64,000 bases of DNA, taken from the NCBI GenBank assembly GCA_014529385.2, contig CM043970.1:68098567-68162566 (forward strand). The letters are read 5' to 3'. The translations under genes and the position numbers were made by a program. Of this stretch, positions 33,836 to 44,178 are shown in pieces. This stretch comes from Adiantum capillus-veneris (lineage: Eukaryota > Streptophyta > Polypodiopsida > Polypodiales > Pteridaceae). The notes under the pieces are model-generated. The model did no database searches. It was not told the DNA's origin and saw only the letters and a program-made list of their open reading frames with translations. Each line of letters begins with the position of its first letter. The first letter of the stretch is position 1.

Positions 33836-34500
33836 TTATGGGTAGATAAGGAAAACTTCTTGGACACATAATGTATAAAAATGGCAGAGCTACTGATATG
33901 GATAAAATTCATGTTATTGTTGATTTGCAAAGACCAACAATAGTCAAGGGGGTTCAAGTCTTCATGGGACATTGTGGATATTACAGACGGTTCATTTACA
34001 TGTACGCTATAATTGCAAAACCCATGTATAGCTTGATTACACACTTTGAATGGATTGATGAGTGTGAAGAATCCTTCATGAAGCTTAAGCAAGCTCTCAC
34101 TTTGGCTCCAATATTGAAATCACCAGATTGGAATAATATATTACACATACATGTTGATGCTTCCAATTTCGCCATCGGATGTATACTAGCTCAACCAGGA
34201 GACGAGAAAATTGATTTTCCTATTTCTTATGCTAGCGGACAGTTGAACATGGTGGAAAAGAAGTATACCACCACTTAGAGAGAAGAACTAGTAATGATTT
34301 ATGCCGTAAAAAAGTATAGACATTACCTATTAGCAAAACAATTTGTGTTCTTTGTGGACCACCAAGCCTTATTGTACTTGATCAAGAAGCCATGAAACAC
34401 AGGAACAATAGTGAGATGGTTCATCATTCTTCTAGAATTTGATTTCATTGTATTTGTGAAAAAGGATACACTCATCAAAGAGCAGATCATTTGTCTAGGA
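33836..34500 (+). pseudogene. RT thumb and RNase H of element B
   Basis: QVFMGHCGYYRRFIYMYAI (RT connection) is followed by RNase H: HIHVDASNFAIGCILAQPGD, REELVMIYAVKKYRHYL and FVFFVDHQALLYLIKKP, with Asp, Glu and Asp conserved. Stops lie near 34278 and 34394. A frameshift precedes the integrase region. Confidence 0.87.
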
Positions 34501-36060
34501 TTGTTTCAGGGCCTAAAGGAGTAGATGGTGATCTACCAGATGCATATCTGTTCTTCGTGGAAATGATATCTCAATGGTTGGAAAATATGGTATCATTGAT
34601 GACCATAGCTCAAGTAGATTTTCAAATACCACTTCCTATTACAATTGGATTAATTGAGCAATCGGCTACGTATCAGCTACTAGTTGGAAGGCTCTACAAA
34701 AGAGATCGAGATGGAATATTGTTGTTATGAATTAATCCTGAGGAAAAAACCCAATACCTAAGTCAACCACATATTACCATAGTAGGACTTCACTTTGCGA
34801 AAGACCAAACTATGCAAAGGATCTTGAGACTTGGAGTATATTGGCCGACTATGACGAGTGATGTTCATTCTTTTGTAAAGGATTGTCCTCAATGTCAAAA
34901 AACAAAACACCCATACCTCATGCAACATTGTTCCAATGTCACATGTTCCTAAGTGGAGTAACTATCTAGTCACTTACTTATTCAGCCAAACATTTCCTGA
35001 GGATATGAGTAAACACTATCAAAGAGCAATTGAAACTAAAGCAAGGAACTACGCTCTTATTGGAAACCAATTGTATCGGAGAGGTAAGGATCAACATTTG
35101 CATCTTTGTGCAAATGAAGACGAATATATTCCCATTATAGAACAAGCACATGTTAGATTAGCTGGAGGTCACTTTTCTAGTGAGACCACCGCAAGAGCAA
35201 TCTTAATGGTAGGCATATGGTCGCCAACACTTTTTGCAGATTGCAAAGAATATGTTCGAAGGTGTGATGCTTGTCAACGAGAAAAAATGCCAACCCGTAT
35301 AGATAGCATGCCCTTAAGACCAATGATGGGGGCTAGATATTTCGCAAAATGGGGTATAGATTTTGTTGGGCCAATACAGCCACGTGCTTATAGAACCCAA
35401 GCTCAATATATCATTGTAGCTTCTATGGACTATTTAACCAAGTGGGTTGAAGCTAAAGCAACTCAAAAGAATGATGCCAGAACCACTGCTGCATTCTTAT
35501 ATAAGTATGTGTTCACAAGATATGGACTGCCAATAGAGATAATCAATGAAAGGAAAAGTCATTTCCTCATTGATTTGATTGAGTATCTGCTTAATGAATT
35601 TATGGTCATCCATAACAAATCAGCTCCATATCACCCACAAGCAAACGGACAAGTTGAGCATGCAAATAAAATTCTTAGCTCGGTATTGACTGAAGTGGTT
35701 AGTTCAGGAAGGACAGACTGGGAGTTTCATTCAAAACAGCTTTAAATGCTACACACTTTAACCTTGTTTGTGGTCTTGATGCCATATTGCCAATAGAATT
35801 TCTATTGCAGACACTAAGGGTAGCTAAGAATCTTGAACTGGACATGAATTGCTAGAAAGACTTGAAGATATAGAAAAGCTAGATGAGCAAAGGCTAACAG
35901 CTGTAGCTCACATCTATCGACAAAAGCAGAAACAAAAATAGTTTTTTGATTCCCATCTAATTACAAAATCTTCAAAAAAGGGGACTTAGTTTTAGTCTAT
36001 TCCCTTAAGCAACACATTCTCAAGTTTAAGAAAAAAGGAAACAGATCGTTTATCATTGAA
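34501..36060 (+). pseudogene. Integrase of element B with two HHCC modules
   Basis: The first zinc module (34770-34896) reads HITIVGLHF ... DCPQCQ. A linker with LYRRGKDQHLHLCANEDEYI leads to a second module (35149-35274), HVRLAGGHF ... RCDACQ. The core follows: WGIDFVGPIQPRAYRTQAQY (first Asp), RYGLPIEIINERKSHF (second Asp changed to Glu) and YHPQANGQVEHANKIL (catalytic Glu kept). The C-terminal domain near 35985-36160 has VYSLKQHILKFKKKGNRSF and IEDVSPSGAVTLSTLNG, similar to the GPY/F-type fold. The changed catalytic residue and frameshifts make it inactive. Confidence 0.88.
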
Positions 36061-36087
36061 GATGTATCTCCAAGTGGAGCAGTTACG

Positions 36088-37007
36088 TTGTCCACCCTAA
36101 ATGGTGAACCAATGGCTAATTGGATTAGTGGATGTTGTTTAAAGAAGTACAATTTACCACTAACCAATGAATTGCTAGAAAGAATGCATGCAGCTAAGAA
36201 AAGGAAGACAAAACGACAACAGATTATTAATGAAGCCCAGGAGGAAGCTTGGCTTTGGGTACTCAAAAGGAAAACTGCTCTCAAGAATCAACAAGTACCT
36301 ATTCCCATCAACACTCTGGAAATGACTGACAATGGGAATTGCAGAAAGATGCAGTGTCAACAGATGATGAATGGTTAGATGGAATGGACCTTCGCATCAA
36401 AGTACATCTCAACAATCATAGCACAAATGCATTGGTTGATATAGGATCTCGAGTAAATGCAGTCAGTTATTCCACGTACAAGAAAGTAAAAAATCAGTCT
36501 TTGATAGCAAGAATAGTGACTATCAAGGGATGCAACAAGAACCCAACACCAACATTGGGAGTAGTCAACTTGAACGTGATAGTACATGGATGTTCATGTC
36601 CTCATCACTTTGTATGCTTACCAGATGAACACATGAATGAGACAATGATTCTTAGAATCCCCTCGATGCAAACTTACAAGGTAGTACTAGATTGGGATAC
36701 CAATCAACTTAAGCTATCACCTAACGGCGGACAACTCATTGCTCCAATTGCACCAAGCAAAGAGGAATGGAAAGTAGGTTACCAGCAGAGCAAACCACGA
36801 AGCAATCAATCTTCTCCATCATATCGACAAGTAAATGCTACAAGTAGCATACAAGGAGTCAGGAAAATTTGGGTACCAAAAGCACAACTTAAGGACAAGT
36901 CGATTCAAATCTTGGTGCCCAAAACATCATCGACAATACCAAAGATGGTTCCATGGTTCAAAATACAAAGACACGCATCTCCGAGCAAGGAACCTAACAC
37001 GAAATGA
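36088..37007 (+). pseudogene. Post-integrase ORF with a second retropepsin-like domain
   Basis: After a basic helical N-terminal stretch (HAAKKRKTKRQQIINEAQEE), the frame 36339-37007 encodes MDLRIKVHLNNHSTNALVDI, continuing GSRVNAVSYSTYKKV. That is a retropepsin-type active site (hydrophobic-D-I-G-S). VNLNVIVHG, HFVCLPD and ILRIPSMQTYKVVLDWDTNQ follow, matching the C-terminal ILG/P..M......DW pattern of plant Ty3 proteases. It is distinct from the normal protease at 31170. A Ser/Pro/Lys-rich tail ends at 37007. Element A lacks the whole segment. Whether it was ever an active protease is unknown; the T/S-to-I change in the D-T/S-G triad argues against it for this copy. Confidence 0.65.
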
Positions 37008-37060
37008 ATTTGGGAAAAAAGGGCATTTATCTTCTTCGCAAACTGTAAACCAATCAAGCA

Positions 37061-37514
37061 ATGGAGAGTTTAGTCTCAGAAGACTCAACCACACCTTCTG
37101 ACCAAGATAAACCAAGATATCAATGGCGGCTAAAAGCTCGACAGAATTCATTATTGATACCAACAGCTCAGAAAATCAACATGCCAAAGCCTCCCAATGG
37201 TACAATCAGAAAATTCATTATTGATACCAACAGCTCAGAAAATCAGCATACCAAAGCCTCCCAATGGTACAATCAAACAAAGAGCACACAAGCTACAAGA
37301 TTTGCTCTTTGGAAGACAACATCAGAAAACCTCAACATCAGAAACCCTTAAGTTAATTACTCAAGACCCAACTCTTGCACAGCATGACGGTTTGAAGTGC
37401 ACTAATCTTCAGAGCATGGTAGAGCCAACCAAGGCTATTCATAGACACGATTGTTCAACCCATGCACACAGTCGTCCCGGAGTACGCCATCTAGGAGGGG
37501 TGGAAGGGAACTAA
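37061..37514 (+). pseudogene. Short post-integrase ORF with a 67-bp tandem duplication
   Basis: Frames encode DQDKPRYQWRLKARQNSLL and then MPKPPNGTIKQRAHKLQDLL, ending HLGGVEGN, as in element A at 14114-14407. A 67-bp unit is repeated in tandem (37145-37211 and 37212-37278) and shifts the frame. Function unknown. Confidence 0.6.
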
Positions 37515-39690
37515 GTAATTAAGGGTAATGTTTGAAGAGAGAGGAAAAAGTTTGATGTTAACATGTGACTTTTTGCAAAATTACCTGATAATGCCCTTAT
37601 AAATCTTCAACAAGGAAAATTTAACTGATAATATCTCCCCGATGAGTGTAAATAGTGTATGTACTATCAGAAAATCATCAAACACTAGTCCTTTCTTGTT
37701 ATTTTTCTTGATATTGAGACTTAAGATTTAAGCAAATCCAACAAATAACAAAGAAGCTGTGTTTTTAAATGGATTTTCTTAATTATTGGATTTTCACTTT
37801 GCGTTTTTAGCGCATTTTGTTATTTTCTTTGATTTTTTTTAATAAACAGGTCAAAAATTAATAATAAATAGTAAATGAGCTCAGATGGAAAAATTGAAGA
37901 TACGTTGATGATCAGAAGAACAAGGCAATAGGCACATAAAAATTCAATTAAATTGGCAGATGGAAGCGGGAAGCCTAAATTAGGCGACCAAACCTACTTT
38001 TGCAGAATTCTCGCAAAATGAGCTACAGAAATCAGATTGAATAAATTTTTGAGTCTAACATAGATTTCATGACCTAATAGGACTAACAGGGAAATTTGGG
38101 GAAAAATGGTTTGGGAAGTCCGAGTACAGATACCCAAGGTAGGCTAAAATCGCCTCATTTCCACTCGTTGCGTTTGGAGAGAGAGCTTTTCGACCTTCTT
38201 CGCGCGCATTTTCTGGAGTCCACAATCGCCTGTTTACAATGCCGTCTCACACGAGACATGAGGGGTAAGTTCTATACTTATCAATGATCCATTCTGTACA
38301 GCCGATAGCTAGTCTAAACCCCTGGAAAAGACCGAAGACCTATGACCAAGAATTGACCTTAGCGGCATGTCAGCTTAACCAAATCAGACAAGACTTGAAG
38401 TGTAGCATGCCCCTAGATGATAAAATACTTCTATATCAACAGTTGACCATTCGGCAAGGGTCGAGGGGGGCCCAAGTAGAAAAACTAGGTTTTTGGCAGA
38501 TGCCAGAATTGGATTCTGACTCCACAGACAGCTTATATACAGGGTCTATACACAATGTATACGGTTGGTTTCATAGAATCGATCAAGCCAAGCCCTCGAA
38601 AGCAAAAAATAGAAACCGAAAGGCTACAAAGCATCAAATTTGACATACGAGGTCAAACTCACTCCAAATGGGCCAAAATTGGATGAGTTTCTTCCGGACT
38701 ATGTAGCGGACAAGTCCATAGCCTCAAAAATGACTAACCAACTCTACATACCATATGGCCACAAAAATCGGTGATTTCATAGTCGACAAAGTACGAAGTG
38801 ATGCCGGCAACACAAAACTTTACCAAATTCAATTTAGGACTTGTTTTAGGTGTATAGAATATGTTTAGGTCAAAATTTTCAAGTTTTGCAAGAAAAAGTT
38901 GATTGCTGCAAATAATCAGGATTATTTACTTTTGCAATATTTTGGCTTGAAAATGGTATCATCACCTCACCTATCACTTGTGCACACTTGTTACATGCCA
39001 CATTTCAAGTATGAGCCAAAATGATCAATGATAACTTGAAAAATTGCCAAAAAACGCAAAGAGGTCCTTTCATACCAATTTCTGAGTTATCTATCACATT
39101 TTTTGATCCAAATCACCTCAAATCTCATACACACAGTCTACATCATGTCTAGAACCAAGTTGCTTCAAAAAATGTTCATCTTGGTTAAAAAGTTAATAAT
39201 CGTGATTATTTACTTTTTGGCCAAGATGGGGGGAAATTGCAACTTTGAATCCATGGGACCAAAGCACATGATGTCCTAAGCCCACTAACCAAATTTGAAC
39301 AAATTTGGAGCTCAAAATCTCAAAATTCCTTTATATCTACTGTTTCAGAGACGGAAAGCCTAAATCTGGCACCATTTTTACCCTGTGCACTCAAATGAGC
39401 CCATACTTCACTCAGAGTATCTAATTGATATATACTTCAAGTCTATAATGCCAAAATTGCAAAAAGTTGAAAAAATTTCTCAACTGTAAATAATTACGAT
39501 TATTTACTTTTGTGCAAATTTTTGCTTGAACTTCAAGAATTTGATTACATGTTTTTATGCATCTATGAATATTCAAAAATTAATTTGAAGCAAATTGGAC
39601 TCAATTTGTCAGCAATTCAAACTGAAGGACATTTCAGAACGCAATCGGCCAAATTTGCTAACTTTGACACTCTATCCACTTAACAAGAGC
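37515..39690 (+). other. Non-coding post-integrase region of element B with palindromes
   Basis: Counterpart of 12151-14110. It has no sustained frame. Palindrome copies lie at 38908-38929 (imperfect), 39187-39218 and 39486-39507. Their conserved position between the two post-integrase coding blocks in A and B argues for a cis-acting role or an intron-like segment. Confidence 0.65.
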
Positions 39691-39691
39691 C

Positions 39692-42600
39692 ATGCAAGCT
39701 GCAGAAAAGGCCAAGAAGAGGGTCTCTCAAAAGGAAAAGCTGCAAGAGCTGCCACCATACCAACTGGACCCTAGTTCAGTAAAGACGGCCAAAGCAACCT
39801 ATTTGTCAAAAGAACAGCTTAAGAAGAACAACAGAACGGTTTTCACAGGTAGATTCAAAAGTGAAGAAGGACATTAAATAGACTACAACTTTTACCAAAA
39901 GAGGTCTACGATGTCACAGCAAGCCGGAAACAAAAGAAGCTAATAGACGGCTTGGACTTAGATAATTCTACGACCAAGATCCATGTGGTGTAGATTTTCA
40001 GAAAGCTTATGAGCTCCTATCCACAATCAAGGAAGATGGAACAGCCCAGATTACTGACCAGCAAGGGCACAAGGTAGAAGTGGTAATTACTAAAGAAATA
40101 GTGGTTGAAGCTCTCAAGTTGCCGACAAAAGGGATGACCATGAGGGCTAGAGACAGAAAGACAGCACGTACCTTCACCAAGGAAACTGCTGCGGAAACCT
40201 TTGTTGATCTCATTTAGAAGCAAGTGAAAGAGCCAACAAGATTATATCATCAACACTTCCACTTTCTAGCAAAGAGACCGCCAAGGTACACAACACCCAA
40301 TCATGCAGTTGCGACTACATTTACACAAGTGCTAAAGTCGACAACCAGGAAACCCATCGATGACGCACAGTATGTGTTATCCACACTAAAGGGTACAAAG
40401 AAAGAAGGCAAGATAACCTATCTGGGAGCACCTGAAGTACTCACAAGAATAGCATACCATGCTATCGGCATGGCAGACAATTCGCCATCTGCCCCAGATC
40501 AAAACACATGGATTGTGTCCGCACAGCCATCTCCTCAAGCCACAAGGTCCACCAAACGAGTTTACAAATCTGATGAAGAATCTTCAGAGAGCTCTCATGA
40601 AGCACATAGCATCAAAAGATCAGACAACAAAGAGAAGAGAGTCAAACATGAGGAGATGAAGAAGAAGGTAGTGGCCGCACATCAAGAAGAGCCTCAGTAG
40701 AAAAAGACGTGGATTAAACAAGAAAAGGAAACCTACGAAAGAAGCCGCCGAGTTGCACATGAGGACCCTAAAAAGTGGGTACCAAAGGAGCTAAAGGGGC
40801 CGAGAACAAAGAACCCTGCACGGAAAGAAGCAGCAGATCCAAAGGATTTTTTGAAAATAATGTACCAGGAAGCAGAAGCATTAAAACCAAAAGAAGCCCA
40901 AAAAAGTGGAGAGAAAAGCTATGGAAGATGCGTCCGAGTAAGAAAAACAAGCTGAGGTGACACAACAAGGTGAGACCCCGCACAAACAAAGTGACATATC
41001 TCCCAGACCATCATCACCTTCTACACAACAACACGACCACCCCATGCCAACCCCTCCACCATCACCAACAAATAGACCCACATAGGGCGAGCCAACCAAA
41101 GAAAAGGAGACTGAACCAAAAGAGGCAGCAGATTCTACACAACAGGCAACAACTACTTCTGACCAAGCTAAAGCAAAAGAACCAGAGCCGGAAAGGGAAG
41201 CGAGTCCTGAACCATAGGATACAACAAGTTCTAAGCAACCAAAGACACACAAAACAGAGGAAACCCCGTCTACCACCACCCAGCAGGAAACGGCTGAGGC
41301 ATCCACAAAGCCTCGAGAAGACAAAGCAGTAGAGGCAAAAGTACAGCTCAAGGGGAGGAACAAACAGCCACCATAGCCCCACCAAAGGAATCACAAGAGA
41401 CTACTGAATCGTCTAGGCAGCTCACAAGAACTGAAGACTAGATGCAAGAGATGACAGAAAAAATGAGATCAATAGCACTTAGCCGCAATGCTAAGGCTAA
41501 AGAGTTGGAAATGGTGATAGACGATCTTCAAGGAGAGCTAGAGGACAAATTAAATGTCATCACCGATCTGAAAAACAAGTCCAAGAGTTGAAAGCTGAAG
41601 CTGAACAACACCAGCTAGCCCGAGAAAAGCAGAAAAAGGAAATGGAAGAGCTAGGCAAACTTCTCATGAAGTTAACAGATGCCTGCAAGACCAAAGACGA
41701 ACAGCTGACAGAGGTTACCAACGAACTCTTAACTACAACTCTGTCAATTCAAAAGATCCAAGTGCAGCTAGATGTAGCAAACACTTCACTACAATACTCA
41801 GAGCAGAGGATCAACGATCACGCAACCTTCTTACGACAGATAAGAGAAAATCCCGCATTTTCCTCGATCAAAGGTACAGATGAAGTGTATAAAGCACTGG
41901 AGAAAATCCTGCATTTGCCTTGATCAAAGGTACAGATGAAGTGTATAAAGCACTGGAGAAAAAGAACAAAGATCTCGAGCTAGAGATGAAGCTAGAGCAG
42001 TCACAATGCAGAGACCTCTCATTAATGTGGGTACAAAGAGAAGAAGAATTGCTCAAGGAGATAGCAGAGCTGAAGAGAGTTAACCAGCTACTGCGGGATG
42101 GGCAACAAGAGACACACGAAGAAGCAGGTACATCCAAACAACCCCACATTGATATTCCCTCAGTCTCATTCGCTGAGATGGAAATAAGGCCAACGAAAGG
42201 GCTTGGGGGAGAAGAAGAATTTCAAGTACCATTAATAGATGCCGATCAAGAGCCGATGGTCTAGCTGTCAAAAGCTGAAGAAGATGCGCTTAAGGAGAAC
42301 GTTACTCAAGAGACAGATGAGCAGTGGAAGGAAGTGATGGACTGGGAGTTGAGAATTCTTCATTTTGTCAATTTTACTCAACTCACTCCCGGCCAAATCA
42401 ATGCACAATGGCATCAGCAATCACTGCCATATCCCTTGATCAAGGTTGAGCTGCTACAGGTCAAGGAACGACTATACAAAGACATGCAAGCAGAAGACAC
42501 AGATGAAGTCCACCCCAAGTGGACAAAAAGCTAGTGGAACAAGAATCCTAGATACTTGATTCTGTTCACAAGAGCACATGTGGCACTTCAAAGAGACCCA

Positions 42601-43223
42601 ACTTTTTGTCATGTACCAAAAGTGAGGACGTGGCAAGCACATGAGGTAATGACAAAGAAGCGGCCTACATGGCTGAATTATCCAAGATTTCCAACTCTAG
42701 AGAAGGAAATGCCGACAGAGGAATACATGGTGAAACCCTAACGGGCGCCATGTCATTCTTCAAAATCCCCCCTGATCTCTCATGTGCTATGCTCTGCAAA
42801 ATTTGCCGAATGTTGATCACATGCATTGAAGTCTTTCATGAGCCAAAGCAAGCAAGAGCACCGTGGATGTCCTTCCTTGAGGGCAATAAGAGTCTATGCT
42901 ACGACCTAAGTGGCCAACCTTCTGAAGAAGTCCTCTATGGCTTCTACATCCGCTGCATATTCTTGCCATCTCAGAATATGTTGGCGTTTGAGGAAGCGTT
43001 CTATACAGGGTTCTTCACTTGGCGAATGAAGATTTTTGGGCCAGTAATCAGCAACCTGACTTCCAGATTCGTAGGCTACTCTACTATTGAGCTAAAGAAC
43101 AGAGTCACTATGCAATTTTTGCAGGTTCCAAAAAAAGAAAGAAAGATCAGATATGAAAAAGCTTTACATGCACTTAAGGACCGCCTCGCCAATGGTCAAT
43201 CTGAAGATTATTTCAGCCCATAA
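39692..43223 (+). pseudogene. Accessory post-integrase ORF of element B
   Basis: A 3.5-kb coding block with several frame changes. N-terminal part: AKKRVSQKEKLQELPPYQL and ATYLSKEQLKKNNRTVFTG. Head region (40224-40700): LYHQHFHFLAKRPPRYTTP, YVLSTLKGTKKEGKITYLG, LTRIAYHAIGMADN. Then a Lys/Glu/Pro-rich linker with nuclear-signal-like basic clusters (KRSDNKEKRVKHEEMKKK), a coiled coil (41461-42110; ELEMVIDDLQGELEDKL, EELGKLLMKLTDACKTKDEQ), an acidic hinge and a C-terminal domain (42334-43223; NPRYLILFTRAHVALQRDP, SCAMLCKICRMLITCIEVF, EDYFSP). A 56-bp tandem duplication (41844-41899, 41900-41955) breaks the frame. I know no named family for it; the same gene is present in element A. Confidence 0.65.
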
Positions 43224-43263
43224 AGCTGTGTCAAGGGAAGACACAGGCGAGGATGGGAGAATT

Positions 43264-43267
43264 CAAA
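43264..43267. other. CAAA at the body/inverted-LTR junction
   Basis: The four bases between the element B body and the inverted LTR match the PBS-side flank of an LTR in this orientation (CCAAA|TG at the left LTR read in reverse). They would be the remnant of a PBS, or the copied CCA end of a tRNA primer, joined to the polypurine region of the body. Confidence 0.6.
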
Positions 43268-44173
43268 TGTGGGACAGGTGTCTAACCTCATTCCTATCTT
43301 ATCAAACATAGCGAGAACCACGAATATAGTTGTCAATCCATGGGACAAAGCTGACTCGACTAGTGCATAGAGTCTACAAGAGGTTTTCAATGTCTTGGAA
43401 AACAACAAACAACTCACATCCAACTCAAGCTACACTCAAGGGACTGAAATCACCAAAAGCCAATTGCTCATCGGTAATCAAACCGCATCAGTTTACAGGA
43501 TCAAATGACATCCAAATATAACGGAACTTCTAGGACATATTTATAAGACCTAAGCACACATGCTTATGGTCTCAAATCCCACTTTAGGTCAAGTGGAAAA
43601 ATCGTGATTATTAACAGCAGTGGATTTTTGACCCAGTCGTTTTCGACCCAGAATGCATCTAAATGCTTAGCAATGATTCCCCAATACCCCATCTATGCTT
43701 AGTTTCTTATTTTGAAGTGTAAATTCCTACTTATGATGAGATCGGCGACGCCAAAAGCTACAAAATACCGTGAAATGCTTACGTCAATGCATAGAGCTCT
43801 TACCTGTGGCTGCAACGCAACAGACGCAACTGCAAGGCGACAACCAGGGAGGGAGTAGGAAGCGCGAGAAGGAGAGAAGTGAGCGCGTTAGTTCACGCTG
43901 TGTTTTTCATTATCCAAAACTTGAAAATAACTTACAAAAATTGGCTTTTATAGCTTAGCCAAGGTTTTGGTGGTCAAAACTAATAATCTGGGAGCTCTAA
44001 CTAAAGATAGGTAAAGACAAGTTGATACAATCTGGAATCTTGTAGCCCCGGCTCATCAATTACAAGGTTTATCCGAAAAATAGGAGTTACAATATTCCCA
44101 ATTCATCAAAATAATAAATGTTTTTACAATGAGAGCTCCAAAAAATGGTATCCGAGTTAGCTTGCTGCCAACA
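43268..44173 (-). repeat. Right LTR of element B, inverted (LTR subtype II)
   Basis: 906 bp. On the plus strand it reads TGTGGGACAGGTG ... CTGCCAACA, the reverse complement of the left LTR, so U5 faces inward and U3 outward. Its sequence groups with the 5' LTR of element A (21816-22736), not with its partner at 24955. ATAAC follows at 44174-44178. Confidence 0.93.
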
Positions 44174-44178
44174 ATAAC

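Larger units (their letters stand above)
24955..44173 (+). mobile_element. Ty3-type LTR retrotransposon, element B, with inverted right LTR
   Basis: A 19.2-kb member of the element A family with its body on the plus strand: LTR, tRNA-Asp-type PBS, 2.2-kb leader, gag, protease, RT, RNase H, integrase, retropepsin-like post-integrase ORF, short ORF, non-coding region and accessory ORF. The right terminal repeat (43268-44173) lies in the opposite orientation to the left one, so both outer ends are U3 ends. The whole is bounded by ATAAC on each side. A 247-bp MITE sits in RT. Numerous stops and frameshifts show the copy is inactive. It retains several parts deleted from element A, so it is the better guide to the family. 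Confidence 0.9.

Noticed and set aside
40881-41394. 110-160 codon minus-strand frames with hydrophobic, membrane-like composition
   Set aside because: Antisense shadow of the Lys/Glu/Pro/Gln linker in element B's accessory ORF; the hydrophobicity is an artefact of reading the opposite strand.
39692-43223. Calling the accessory ORF an envelope-like gene
   Set aside because: No signal peptide, no transmembrane segment and no furin-like or fusion motif visible. The dominant features are a coiled coil and charged linkers.
43268-44173. Right LTR of B as an independent solo LTR insertion
   Set aside because: A solo LTR insertion should have its own 5-bp duplication. The base run on its left (TTCAAA) does not match ATAAC on its right, while ATAAC does match the far side of element B.
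4007-44173. Arm-to-arm gene conversion as the cause of LTR sharing
   Set aside because: Conversion between the arms would pair A-right with B-left and A-left with B-right. The observed pairing is the opposite.
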